Made by a program: the position numbers and the translations under genes. A model generated the notes under the pieces. The model was not told the origin of the DNA, did not search any database, and saw nothing but the letters and a program-made list of their open reading frames with translations. DNA of 64,000 bases, from positions 111,855,741 to 111,919,740 of the forward strand of contig CM041465.1 in the NCBI GenBank assembly GCA_023213395.1. The letters are read 5' to 3'. Source of the DNA: Cycas panzhihuaensis. Its lineage: Eukaryota > Cycadophyta. Shown piece after piece: positions 35,284 through 46,895 of this stretch (position 1 is its first letter; each line of letters begins with the position of its first letter).

Positions 35284-35423
35284 CCATTTTAAATTGTTCC
35301 CATTCCTCCCAACCACGGGTGGAATGGCAATTTAAGATGGATTCTTCTTCCGGCGAGCCTAAACTACCATCTCAAATTGTTCTCATTCTTCCCAACCACG
35401 GGTTGAATGGCAATTTAAGATGG
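35284..35423 (+). repeat. Tandem hairpin pair, unit 3
   Basis: Hairpins lie at 35284-35340 and 35367-35423. Confidence 0.8.
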
Positions 35424-36174
35424 ATCCTTGTTTCTTCTTCCAGTTCCTCCCGCGGAACCCGCGTTCCCGTGCGCTCTTGGGAACCGTTGTCCTCCTACTT
35501 GGGCATCCCCAAGCGGGGACGCCTATGGAGTGTCGTTACTCCCCTCCGTCTTGGTGGTTTCCTTCGCATATTCCGCTATGCTCCCACAGTGGGCGTGCAT
35601 GTCGCCCTATCTTCTAACCTCACGCCTCTCGATCACCTCATTTACGGTGGTTGTGTGTGCTCTGTTAGGCGTATGGCCATACATGGAAGGAAACACATGC
35701 ATATTGCAACAAAATATTTACAACAAATATCTACAACATATGCGTTTACAACATACAAAAATCATTCATTTACAAAATAAATCATACATGCTACCTCTAT
35801 CATATATGATACACACCATTTCATGTGGAGGCTTATGCAGCGGCCGTGCCCAAGTCTCGGTTCTTTGTCGATTAGATATGCTTGCTTTACTTTGTTGGAT
35901 GCCCTCTTACTTCACGTTGCACCTTGGGCAGGGGCATCCCGTTGTATTGCTCACCGGTTTGGTCGATTACTGGGCGGCGTGGCGGCCCCTCGTTGTCCTC
36001 GTCTCTGTCTCCCTTGTCCGCAGCGTTCGCCACGACACTTGCCTACGCCCTTGGATCACGTGCTGCTCTTGATTGCTCTTATATATATATATATGCATGT
36101 ACTACTAATGTCTCTTGATTGTCGACGTCGCCATCACATTACGCTTAGAGCGGTGAGGCTCTGTGTCGAGGCGA
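35424..36174 (+). other. Unit 3 3' non-coding region
   Basis: It is homologous to the other unit ends. An (AT)n run is at about 36079-36094. No gene is seen. Confidence 0.6.
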
Positions 36175-38642
36175 TGTTTCACTAGTGGGAATGGACTGGG
36201 ACGCATCAACCAGGTTTGTGCGGTATATGTTCTTACTTTTCTTACTTATGTTTGCTAAGGGAATTTAGAATAGTTTGATTGACATGTGCACACTTTGCAC
36301 GCATTGCTTTCGTTTGCTGTTCATAATGCATGTGCCTAACGGCACCTCTTAGCCCATGACGACTCACGGTGAGGGCATCCATAAGCGGATCGACACCCGT
36401 ATGGCGTCTGACCACTCACGATGTCTCCATGGTCTTCGGGATGCTTTTGCCAGCTTGTTTATCCTTATTGCCACATGCCACTTATGTTGCAAATCCTTTC
36501 TAAGTTCGATTTAATCCTTAGTTAGGGCCCTTTGCATTGTTTTGGGTACTTGCCTTTGCTGGGCATTCCTCGGTTGTTCCCATTCATGATTAGCCTCTAT
36601 TTTGACTCAAAACCTGATTTATTGCTTATTTTCTCTTTTTTTGAAATTTCAGTGTCTGCTTGACAAACTTAGCAGTACCACAAAATTTATCTGCATGAAG
36701 TTTGCAGCAGATCTGTTGTTTAAAATTTGAAAAAAAGAAACCACGCTGACGATGGCGCGTTTTTCGGAGCTGCGTGGCTCGAAGCAGTTGGAGGCGCCCG
36801 AGGGCCCCCAACGTTCACTTGCTGTGCCCAAGGCATAAAAGCCTTTTTCTTACTCATTTGCATGATTCTTCACTTCATTTTTCAAGTTTTTCTAGAGCAA
36901 CTTCTACACAAAGAGACAAGGCAAAGAAACAGTGAACAAGAGAACTTCTTCTATAGTAGTGGGACAGAGGTGAAGTGGGCCATTACCAGCTGGAGTTGCA
37001 GGGCCATTGCTGCCCCCCTACGTTTCTCCACCACAAGCTTCACCTTCTCTCACAAATACTCAAAGTTCCAAGGCATTTCTTCACAAAAAAAAGACTACTC
37101 CAAAGGACAACTTCTAGCTCCCATCTTGCACGGAGCTTCCTCCTTCCATTCTACTGCAAAGGACACTAAAAAACCAGCCTTAGACCTTTGCTTGTCTCTT
37201 TGTTCCAAGTAGCCAAGGTACATGCATGCATGCTCTCTCCCATTTAAGGTAGTTCTTGTCGTTCATTGGTGCTTTTGCAGTTTTTGTTATTTTACTTGCA
37301 AGCTCTTCTCCTTCTTTTGTGTGTGCTTTCCTTGGAATTTCATTTGCCATTTGATGCAAGTAGCCTTGTTAGTTGTGGCTTGCTATAGGGCTGCCTTAGA
37401 TTGGGCCCATTTCTTCACATTTCTTTGAGACTCATCCTTACCCCCTTAGCTTGCTCTTTCACCGTTTCTTAAGTTAGGCGGTACAAAGGGTCTTGCGAGG
37501 ATTTGAGGGAGATAGGTGGGGTTAGTCCCCATTAGTCCTTCTCCCCAAGGGTTCTGTCCCTTGTCCTCTCTCCCTTTACTATCCGCGCTCTCTTGGGAAA
37601 CGAGGTTAGGGAAGCCTAAGGGAGTCGGTTTGAACTCTCTTCTTGGCGTAGGTAGCTAGTCACAACCTATCTCACCTTATTGCCTGCTAGTATTGCCTTC
37701 CCGAACCCCGTGGAGACCTCTTGCGGGTGAGTTAGCCATCCCGAGGCTACACTCAATCCCTAATAGCATGTTTTGTGGTGTATGATAGCTTGCATGTTTA
37801 CCGTACGATTAGTTTCATTTTGTTATGGTTTAGTGCTTAACTACGTTTTTCTAGCTTAGTTGATTTTATTGCCATATATACATCTTGTTGTGCTTCGTAG
37901 CCTCTCTCCCGAGAGGAAGGCGTTTCTTGGGATTATTGCGGGGATTGCGTTGGAGGAGGCATTGCGAGATCGACCGTTCTTGGGTCGGCCCCCATATGGT
38001 ATCTCTTCTCCCTTTTCGGTTGAGCTTTGCTTTCGTTTCCTTCATTTCGTTTGGTCCTTGCATGCTTTTGGGGAGGTAAGTGCACCCCGTTCGTTGTCTG
38101 CGATCGACGTTGCATGCACGGGAGGAGGAAAGGAGCGTAACCAAGGAGGGAAACTTGCGCTTTCGTTCGAACGCCGGATCCAGGTATTCTTCGCATGCCT
38201 TTCACATTTTCTTTATGCTTTTATGTTTCTTTGCATTTACTGTTATAGATAAAGGAACATAAAGGAAAGAAGAAAACAATCTTTTATTGTGCATTTGCTT
38301 TCTCGTATTACTTTGCTACATTGCATAACATAGGAATAGAAGACTTGTTTTGCGTTGCATCCCTAATTGCATTTACCGTATTCTTTACACTTTGGTTGGT
38401 TGCCCCTCGTTGCCTTCTCATTGCCTTGAGAAGTAGCGGCCAGCGAGGATTCTTTTCCCTTCCGGCCATCCAAGGGTAGGAAGGCCTCGCTTGCATGGCT
38501 ACAGAGCAACTAGGCACCTTGCGAGTCCGTGCAGTGCTCGGCGCAAGCGGGCGTCTGCGGTATGATCCTCGCTTTAGCCCGCTTAGCATATTGTTTTATG
38601 CCCTTCCGCTAGGCGTTGGATCATTGCCCGGAGAGCGTTTCC
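36175..38642 (+). repeat. Insert A LTR 4
   Basis: It is 2468 bp long, starts TGTTTCAC and ends TTTCC. Like LTR 2, it carries the single-palindrome form. Confidence 0.93.
36665..36840 (+). promoter_or_regulatory. Putative promoter module of LTR 4
   Basis: A degraded palindrome (36665-36688) lies upstream of CATAAAA (36834-36840). Confidence 0.42.
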
Positions 38643-38660
38643 TGGCGACCATCTTTGAGG
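38643..38660 (+). other. Insert A unit 4 primer-binding site
   Basis: TGGCGACCATCTTTGAGG directly follows LTR 4. Confidence 0.72.
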
Positions 38661-38829
38661 GCCCGATGAGGAGCTAGATCCGCTTCCCTTCGTGTTGGTG
38701 CTCTTGCCTTTAGGTAGTTTCGCATTCGTGTTTTGAGTTGGGCAACCCCAGCGTGTTTGCGATGCTTTCCTTTCTTTTCCTTTTCGCTTTTCTAACAACG
38801 CCGCGGGCGTTCCATGCGACGTTTCTCGC

Positions 38830-41050
38830 CAGCTTGCGGGGTTTCGCCATTGTTAGAAGACCAATCGTCGCGTTTCATTCCATCGTCGAACCCCGATTCG
38901 GATGGAAGGTTACCGTCCGATTGGGCCTACCATGCCATGACTTGGGGAACTCAAGAGTTCCCTTCGTCTGCTCCGGAATCCACGGTGAGGCGAGGATTCC
39001 ATCTATTACCAGATGACCATTTCCACCGAAGACTTTGAGCCTTGGCTCACGCGGCGGAAGATCCGCCACTCGTGAGACCCGCCACCTTTCCGGGCGAGCC
39101 TTACGAGGCGCCTGAGGATCCCCTACTTCAAGTCCCTTCGACCTCGTATATGGCTATGAGGATACCCCTCCGCCGTCTGGTCGAGGCGCTTGGCGAGTAC
39201 TTTCGGCGATTCGCCAACCGCCTCCCAGATGGTTTACGGAAATGCTACGCAACGTGGCGTCTTCCTCATCCATGCCCACGTCATCTACGACGGTTGATGC
39301 TTCCGCCCGCGCGCACACGTCCTATGCCGTGTCTACCCGACTCTAAAGGCGAGTGTTGCGCCTGCCGCCCTTAGTCGTGGTCCCACTTCCTCGGGACCCG
39401 CGCGCGGTGCATCTTTCCCTCAACTCGGGGTTAGTATGCCTTGCTCAAACCAAACGCACGTGCCACCGCTGAACGTGGCGCACGCGTTCCCTAGTAGGCC
39501 TCGAGGCCCTACTAGCGCCGCCGCCGCTAGCCATGTAGGACCCACTCCTACGTACGTCCAGAACCCGGTTGGTGGTCCTTCTCTTTACGTGCCCCCAGGC
39601 TACACGTCACAACCTTGGGGGCAGGGCAAGGGAAACCATCTCCCTGTCTATGGAGTGGACCCGTTGCACTCATATGGGGTCGCGCCACCTACGGGTGGCC
39701 CATATGGGAAAAACCCGGTCCCTCACCCTCTGTTTCCGACGTCCAGCGTGACTCCTGCTGCTGCGTCAGCACAAGGGAGCGTGCCTCCTTTCCAGAACAT
39801 CTACCCGCAGACCCCTTTCCCACAAGGGGTGTTTTCTCAAGGAGGGATGGGACTGACACCCCCATCCGTTCCTTTGCCGGTTGTCGATCCTTTAGCCCAG
39901 GCAAGGGCACGCCCTTTCGTGGACTATAGGTCGACGCCCTTGTCTGTTGAGGCGTTGAGGACTAACTTGCCGCCTCATCCTCCTGAAGTCCCCAAATTTG
40001 ACGGGGCCTCGTCGCAAGACCCAACCGAACATGTCTTGACTTTTTCCATGGCGTGCATCGACTATTGGGCCTACGACCATATCTTGATGAAGCTCTTCCG
40101 CGGTCCTTGCAGGCGGCGCCCTCAAGTGGTTCTACCGCCTTCACCGCCCATTCGATTTCCTCATTCTAGCGGTAGTGGGCGAGTTTGTCAACTACTTTGG
40201 CGTGGCGTCCATTCGAAAGCGGAATGAAAGCGCTTATGTCGCTCAAACAAGGTCACGATGAGATGAATCGTGACTTTGTGCGACGTTTTCACGATCTTCT
40301 TCACTCCACCAAGGCCACATTGCCTGAGGAGTTGAAGAGGGATCTGTTTGTCAATACGCCGTCACGAGGTGCACGTGGAGGTCCTCAAGATGGGGGCAAC
40401 CACGTGTGACTCCGCGATTTTGAGGTGTTTGGCTTTGGAGGCCATTGAGATCCAGGCGGGACTCAAGAAACCTCCCAAGCCCTCGCAACGTCGCGAGGCG
40501 CCTCCTCCAGCGAAGGAGACCACACCTTCGCAGCCCGCTAGGACCACCTCTCACCCGACTGAGAGGACCCTAGATCCGCTTACCTCCGCCATTCGCTCAT
40601 TCGAGCGCACGATGAAGGAGCTAAAACTCCAACCTCCTTCATCGCCTACCTCCCATAGACCTGTTCAGCAAACTTCTCGTGCGATGCCCCCCAAAGGGGG
40701 TAACACCCAGTCTTCTCAAGCAAGGAGGACCGATCCTCCCCTTGAGAAGAGTTGGTGTTCCATCCACGGGGAGTGTTTCCATGACGATGCGCGTTGCCAG
40801 GCACAGCACCCACGTGACTCGTCCCCCAAGCGAGCATCAAGACCCAACCTCGATCAGCCTGTTCATAGAGACCTGTTCCCCAAACATGGGGAGCAGCGGT
40901 CGTGATGTCCAAAAGATCTGGTCGAATCGGGATAGGTCCCCTGATTCTCGCCCTTCGCATGGTAGAGGGAAGGGTGTGCGAAGGTCACCTTCACCTTGGC
41001 GCTCCCCTGACCGCCGTGCTCCATCACCTTCGCAGTCCCGCTACAAGGGA
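38830..41050 (+). pseudogene. Insert A unit 4 gag, best-preserved copy
   Basis: This is a nearly intact Gag. The N-terminus runs LEDQSSRFIPSSNPDS into the PSDWAYHAMTWG block (38850-38960). A 263-codon stretch (39436-40227) holds a Pro/Gly/Tyr-rich domain with many PxGxP-like turns. It continues with RTNLPPHPPEVPKFDG (about 39960), DPTEHV and FSMACIDYWAYDHILMKLF. The core continues as SLKQGHDEMNRDFVRRF and KATLPEELKRDLFVN (40240-40350). The C-terminal part (40348-40905) has KMGATTCDSAI, a charged linker and the CCHC-like knuckle WCSIHGECFHDDARC (about 40752-40798). Three or four small frame breaks remain. The protein would form the particle for this and possibly related elements. Confidence 0.88.
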
Positions 41051-41065
41051 AAGAAGGTTGTCTAA

Positions 41066-41996
41066 TTGCTTGAGACCACTCCGTTATATGCCTTAACCCG
41101 GTCCCAAGCTGCTAAAGAGGCAGTCGGTGCCTCTTCATCCACATCTTACCTTGATCCTCTTCCGGAAGCCGTTCCTCTGGAGATTCCTGTGCTTCCCAAG
41201 ACTGTTCACGTCCGCCCCGGTCGATTCGACTTTAGAAGGGCGCTTACCCAACCCACAGGGAAGGGTAAACCCTTTTCTATTGTTGACGAGCTCTATACCG
41301 TCGCTGCGGGAATGTCCTTGATGGACGTCTTGAGAAGCTGCCCTGAGCAACGTGCTCTTCTTCTTGAAGATCTTGGCCAACAAGATGCTTCCATCCATGC
41401 GATAGGTTCTACCTCCCATGGGCCACCTGTCATCTCATTTGATCCTAGAGATCTCCCATCTCCCAGCAAGCGGGAGAAGCTTTTACGATTCGTCATTACC
41501 ATTGACACTCCTGATTGTATCGTAAAGAGGACCATTGTAGATAATGACTCCTCGGTTAATGCTATGCCTGCGCGTATTCTCAAGGAGCTAGGCATAGTAG
41601 CTCTTAGTCATCCCTTGGAAATGCCAAGGGTATGATGGGGCCGAAGTCCTCCTGAGGGCGATCTCCTATCCCTCACCTTAGGAGGAAAAGCATTTACTGC
41701 CGGTTGTTGTACTCGATGTTGATGTAGAGTACAACCTCTTGTTGGCCGACCATGGCTCAACCAGATGGGAGCTGTCACTGGGCCGCGAATGGGGCCAACT
41801 TAAATTTGTCCATGAAGGACAAGTTAAAGTTATCACCCATGAGCCTATGCCGTCTCACACCTCCCGTCTAGCCTGCCAGGCTGTTTTTAATGATGAAGAT
41901 AGTGATCTTGATGAGGTCACCCCCTTCGTGGGACCTTTGTTTGAGAGACCGACCTTCATCGGCCGAGCCCTATGCCATGTCATGAGCCAAACCTAG
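41066..41996 (+). pseudogene. Insert A unit 4 protease, nearly complete
   Basis: An open frame of 189 codons (41066-41635) begins MLETTPLYALTRSQAA and reaches the retropepsin core IVDNDSSVNAMPARILKEL (Asp codon 41540-41542). It then shifts. The second part (41739-41996) carries LKFVHEGQVKVITHEP and FNDEDSDLDEV, ending near FIGRALCHVMSQT. The triad reads D-N-D where units 1 and 2 have D-N-G. The fold and the position after Gag support a polyprotein protease. No RT follows, which is unusual for a pol gene. Confidence 0.82.
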
Positions 41997-42505
41997 TCAG
42001 GTTTGCCCCTATTGGCGTAGGTGGTTACGCACTTAGCCATCATGAGTGATTACGATTCGGATGGCGAGGGTTATGGGCCCTCTTCTCGACGTGTCACCAC
42101 GGTTTCGCGAGCACTTGGGGAATATCTCGGTCGGATATTCCGCTCTTCCTCATTCTACATCGGCTCCCGAGCCGCTGGTCTTAAACCAGCCATTTATTTT
42201 ACCTCCTCGGCCTCCCCGAGCGGTTTCACGTAGGCACCCACGTCGGCGAGCCACTCGTAGAGGCACTTCTTCTTCACGCTCTAGATCCTTACCTCGGACT
42301 AAAGCCACTCTTGCTCGTATGCAACCCTGCCACGCGATCCATCGTGTGCGGTCCGCTAATCTGGCAGATTCGGAGCCATAGTATATAGTAAGTTTACTAG
42401 TAGGCTTAGCGATCGGCCCTACTCTCGTCACCTATCTCCTACCTGCGTGTGACTACCCCTACCTTTATGGGGTCTAGGCACACCTCTTCCTCTCCTCGTT
42501 AAACG
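41970..42505 (+). pseudogene. Insert A unit 4 ORF3
   Basis: It overlaps the protease end and starts in the MPCHEPNLVR frame. Open pieces (42021-42233, 42046-42381) carry DYDSDGEGYGPSSRRVTT and the basic tract. Small deletions near 42030 and 42345 disrupt it. Confidence 0.55.
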
Positions 42506-42518
42506 AAGCCCTAAACTA

Positions 42519-42655
42519 CCATTTTAAATTGTTCCCATTCCTCCCAACCACGGGTGGAATGGCAATTTAAGATAGTTCTTCTAAACGAGCCTAAACTACC
42601 ATCTCAAATTGTTCTCATTCTTCCCAACCACGGGTTGAATGGCAATTTAAGATGG
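42519..42655 (+). repeat. Tandem hairpin pair, unit 4
   Basis: Hairpins lie at 42519-42575 (right arm partly altered) and 42599-42655. Confidence 0.78.
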
Positions 42656-43410
42656 ATCCTTGTTTCTTCTTCCAGTTCCTCCCGCGGAACCCGCGTTCCC
42701 GTGCGCTCTTGGGAACCTTTGTCCTCCTACTTGGGCATCCCCCAACTGGGACGACGCTATGGAGTATCGTTACTCCCCCTCCCGTGCTGGTGGTTTCCTT
42801 CGCATATTCCGCTATGCTCCCCTGTGGACGTGCATGTCGCCCTATCTTCTAACCTCACGCCTCTCGATCACCTCTGTTTACGGTGGTTGTGTGTGCTCCT
42901 GTTAGACGTATGGCCATACATGGAAGGAAACACATGCATATTGCAACAAAATATTTACAACAAATATCTACAACATATGTACGTTTACAACATACAAAAA
43001 TCATTCATTTACAAAATAAATCATACATGCTACCTCTATCATACATGATACACACCATTTCATGTGGAGGCTTGTCTGGCCAGCCCGTGCCCAAGTCTCC
43101 GGTTGCTGTCGGTTAGATATGCTTGCTTTACTTTGTTGGATGCCCTCTTACTTCACGTTGCACCTTGGCAGGGGCATCCGTTGTATTGCTCACTTGATTT
43201 GGTCGGTGCCTGGGCGGCGTGGCGACCCTACGTTGTCCTCATCTCTGTCTCCCTTGTCCACGCGTTCGCCACGACACTTGCCTCGCCCTTGGATCACGTC
43301 TTGCTCTTGATTGCTCTTATATATATATATGCATGTGCTACTCATGTTTCTTGATTGTCAGCATTCGCCATCACATTACGCTTCCGAGCAGTGAGGCTCT
43401 GCGCGAGCGA
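42656..43410 (+). other. Unit 4 3' non-coding region
   Basis: It is homologous to the other unit ends. An (AT)n run is near 43318-43331. No gene is seen. Confidence 0.6.
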
Positions 43411-45879
43411 TGTTCCGGCTAGTGGGAATGGAATCGGGACGCATCAACACAGGTTTGTGCAGGTATATGTTCTTACTTTTCTTACTTATGTTTGCTAAGG
43501 GAATTTAGAATAGTTTGATTGACATGTGCACGCCGCGCATTGCTCGTTTGCACTGTTCATAATGCATGTGCCTAACGGCACCTCTTAGCCTATGAATGAC
43601 TCACGGTGAGGGCATCCATAAGCGGATCGACACCCGTATGTCTGACCACTCACGATGTCTCCATGGTCTTCGGGATGCTTTTGCCGACTTGTTTATCCTT
43701 ATTGCCACATGCCACTTATGTTGCAAATCCTTTCTAAGTTCGATTTAATCCTTAGTTAGGGCGCTTTGCATTGTTTTGGGTACTTGCCCAACGCGGGCAT
43801 TCCCTCGATTGTTCCCATTCATGATTAGCCTCTATTTTTGCCTCAAAACTGATTTATTGCTTATTTTCTCTTTATTGAAATTTGTGTCTGCATGACAAAC
43901 TTAGCTGTACCACAAAGTTTGTGATACCGGTGCGTCTGCGGTAAACTTAGCGATGCCTGCGAAGTTTGCGTGATCTGACTGTTAAAATTGAAAAGAAACC
44001 ACATTAGCGATGGTAGCGTTTTTCGAAGCGCTGCGTGGCTCCGAGCAGTTGGGCGCGAGGGCCCCCAACGTTCACTTGCTGTGCCCAAGGCATAAAAGCC
44101 TTTTTCTTACTCATTTGCATGATTCTTCACTTCATTTTTCAAGTTTTTCTAGAGCAACTTCTACACAAAGAGACAAGGCAAAGAAACAGTGAACAAGAGA
44201 ACTTCTTCTACTGATGGGGCGGAGGTGAAGTGGGCCATTACCGGTGGAGTTGCGGGGCCATTCTTTGCCCCCTCGTTTCTCCACCACAAGCTTCACCTTC
44301 TCTCACAAATACTCAAAGTTCCAAGGCATTTCTTCACAAAAAAAGACTACTCAAAGGACAACTTCTAGCTCCCATCTTGCAGAGCTTCCTCCTTCCATTC
44401 TCGCAAAGGACACTAAAAACTAGCCTTAGACACCTTGTCTTCTTTGCTCCAAGTAGCCAAGGTACATGCATGCATGCTCTCTCCCATTTAAGGTAGTTCT
44501 TGTCTTTCATTGGTGCTTTTGCAGTTTTTGTTATTTTACTTGCAAGCTCTTCTCCTTCTTTTGTGTGTGCTTTCCTTGGAATTTCATTTGCCATTTGATG
44601 CAAGTAGCCTTGTTAGTTGTGGCTTGCTATAGGGCTGCCTTAGATTGGGCCCATTTCTTCACATTTCTTTGAGACTCATCCTTACCCCTTAGCTTGCTCT
44701 TTCACCGTTTCTTAAGTTAGGTAGTACAAAGGGTCTTGCGAGGATTTGAGGAGATAGGCGGGGTTAGTACCCCATTGCCGTCCTTCTCCCCAAGGGTTCC
44801 GTCCTTGTCCTCTCTCCCTTTACTATCCGCTCTCTTGGGAAACGAGGTTAGGAAGCCTAAGGAGTCGGTTTGAACTCTCTTCTTGGCGTGGGTAGCTAGT
44901 CACAACCTATCTCACCTTATTGCTGCTAGTATTGCCTTCCGAACCCCGTGGAGACCTCTCATGGGTGAGTTAGCCATCCAGGGCTACACTCGGTCCCTAA
45001 TAGCATGTTTTGTGGTGTATGATAGCTTGCATGTTTCTGCGTCGATTCCGTTTCATTTTTGTTATGGTTTAGTGCTTAACTACGTTTTTCTAGCTTAGTT
45101 GATTTTATTGCCATATATACATCTTGTTGTGCTTCGTAGCCTCTCTCCCGAGAGGAAGGCGTTTGTTGGGATTATTTGCAGGATTGCGTTGGAGGAGGCA
45201 TTGCGCGAGATCGACCCGTTGCCGGTCGGCCCCCCATATGGTATCTCTTCTCCCTTTTCGGTTGAGCTTTGCTTTCGTTTCCTTCATTTCGTTCGGTCCT
45301 TGCATGCTTTTGGGGAGGTAAGTGCACCCCGTTCGTTGTCTGCGAGCGGCGTTGCATGCGGGAGGAAGAAAGGAGCGCAACCAAGGAGGGAAACCGCGCT
45401 TCCAGTCGAGCCGGATCGGTATTCTTCGCATGCCTTTCATATTTTCTTTATGCTTTTATGTTTCTTTGCATTTCTTGTTATAGATAAAGGAACATAAAGG
45501 AAAGAAGAAAACAATCTTTATTGTGCATTTGCTTTCTCGTATTACTTTGCTACATTGCATAACATAGGAATAGAAGACTTGTTTGCGTTGCATCCCTAAT
45601 TTGCATTTTACCCGTATTCTTTACACTTTGGTTGGTTGCCCCTCGTTGCCTTCTCATTGCCTTGATAAGTAGCGGCCTTGGATTCTTTTCCCTTCCGGCC
45701 ATCCGAAGGGTAGGAAGGCCTCGCTTGCGGCTACAGGAAGCAACCAGCACCTTGCGATCCGTGCACGCTCCGGCGCGGACGTCTCATGAGGTATGATCCT
45801 CGCTATTTAGCCTGCTTAGCATATTGTTTTATGCCCTTCCCGCTAGGCGTTGGATCATTGCCCCGCGGAGAGCATTTCA
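43411..45879 (+). repeat. Insert A LTR 5 (distal)
   Basis: It is 2469 bp long and runs TGTTCCGG...TTTCA. It is followed by the right GAAAC duplication (45880-45884) and then Gypsy-1 coding sequence. Confidence 0.94.
43897..44097 (+). promoter_or_regulatory. Putative promoter module of LTR 5
   Basis: A palindrome (43897-43920) and a degraded second copy lie upstream of CATAAAA (44091-44097). Confidence 0.45.
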
Positions 45880-46350
45880 GAAACCTTTCAGGCTTTTGAA
45901 GTAGAAAATTTGTGAGGCACCAATGTTAGCCTTACCCTCATTGTAGAAACCATTTAAATTAAAGACTAATGCTTTAGGCTAGGCCATGGGAGTAGTGTTG
46001 AAGTAAGAGGGAAAACTGATAGCATACCATTTAGAGACATTTAATAGAGCTATCATAAATCATCCAACTTATGATAAGGAGCTCTATGTATTGCACCAAG
46101 ATGTTAAGCATTGGAGACCATATTTATTAGGAAAAGAGGTGGTCATCCACACCGAGTATAAGCCTTTGCAATTCTTGCAGACACAGTCTAAATTACAGCA
46201 GGCTAGGCACATGAAGTGGATGTCCTATTTGCAGTAGTTTTACATCATGGTCAAGTACAAGAAAGGTGTGACAAACAAAATTGCAGACTTGTTGTCTAGA
46301 CCTCCTCAACAACAAGGTATTTCTAGTTTGTTAGTAACTATGAAATTTTA
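45880..46350 (+). pseudogene. Gypsy-1 RNase H remnant
   Basis: Coding resumes in the frame that ended at 14622. The blocks are YDKELYVLHQDVKHWRPYLLG (about 46050-46120, 21 residues in two conserved parts), VIHTEYKPLQFLQ, the ARHMKW motif, and VTNKIADLLSRPP near 46270-46310. The family motif TDH is changed to TEY. One TAG interrupts the segment. This domain would remove RNA from the RNA-DNA hybrid. Confidence 0.9.
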
Positions 46351-46895
46351 GCCTTTCTTCCATGATGAATATGTTGATTTGTACTTCAAAGATGAGGCAT
46401 TCAAGCCTATTTTTGAGCAGCTACAATAGGGAAAAGTATTTGTTAATTTTCAATTAAAAGATTGCCTTCTCTTCAAGCAAGATAAGCTTTGCATTCCAAG
46501 GCATGCAAATCGAATGAAGTGGGTAAGAGAAGCTCATACCTCTCTAGTTACAGGCCACTTTAGAGTGGGAAAGACATTGTTGAACTTGTAGTAATATATG
46601 TGTTGGCCAAATATATATCAAGATGTGACTAAAGTAGTATGGGGATGTACATTGTGTAGCACATCAAAGCCAGCCACTAAGAAGTTTGGATTGTACACTC
46701 CACTTCCTATTCCATCACAACCATAGGAGAGTATTTCCATGGATTTCCTTGGAGGACTACCATGAACCAAAAATGGTATGGATTATTTATTTGTAGTTGT
46801 CGATCAGTTTAGTAAAATGGTGGTGATGATTCTCTATAGGAAGACACATATAGGAGAAGACATAGTTAGATTATTTTTCTAGCATGTTTGGAAGC
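46351..46895 (+). pseudogene. Gypsy-1 integrase, N-terminal and core part, cut by insert B
   Basis: The H2C2 zinc-binding domain is visible as REAHTSLVTGHF followed by GCTLCSTSK (about 46530-46670). The core begins SISMDFLGGLP (about 46735), which contains the first catalytic Asp, and continues with KNGMDYLFVVVDQFSKM. The frame ends at HVWK (46895) where insert B enters. Stops (TAG for Gln or Trp) are present. Confidence 0.9.

Larger units (their letters stand above)
14623..45879 (+). mobile_element. Insert A: tandem array of a Tat-like, gag-protease-only LTR retroelement (five LTRs, four interiors)
   Basis: Five LTRs start at 14623, 21825, 29014, 36175 and 43411. They end at 17115, 24259, 31508, 38642 and 45879. 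Four interiors of about 4.7 kb lie between them, all in plus orientation. A single pair of GAAAC duplications flanks the whole array, so it behaves as one insertion later expanded by unequal exchange or as a concatemer. The primer site begins directly after each upstream LTR. Each interior carries Gag, protease and a basic overlapping ORF, with no RT or integrase. GC content is clearly higher than in the surrounding elements. A collapsed or mis-joined assembly is the main alternative for the exact copy number. Confidence 0.93.

Noticed and set aside
14623-45879. A satellite or ribosomal repeat array
   Set aside because: The 7.2-kb unit has LTRs, a primer-binding site, Gag and protease, and no rRNA-like sequence.
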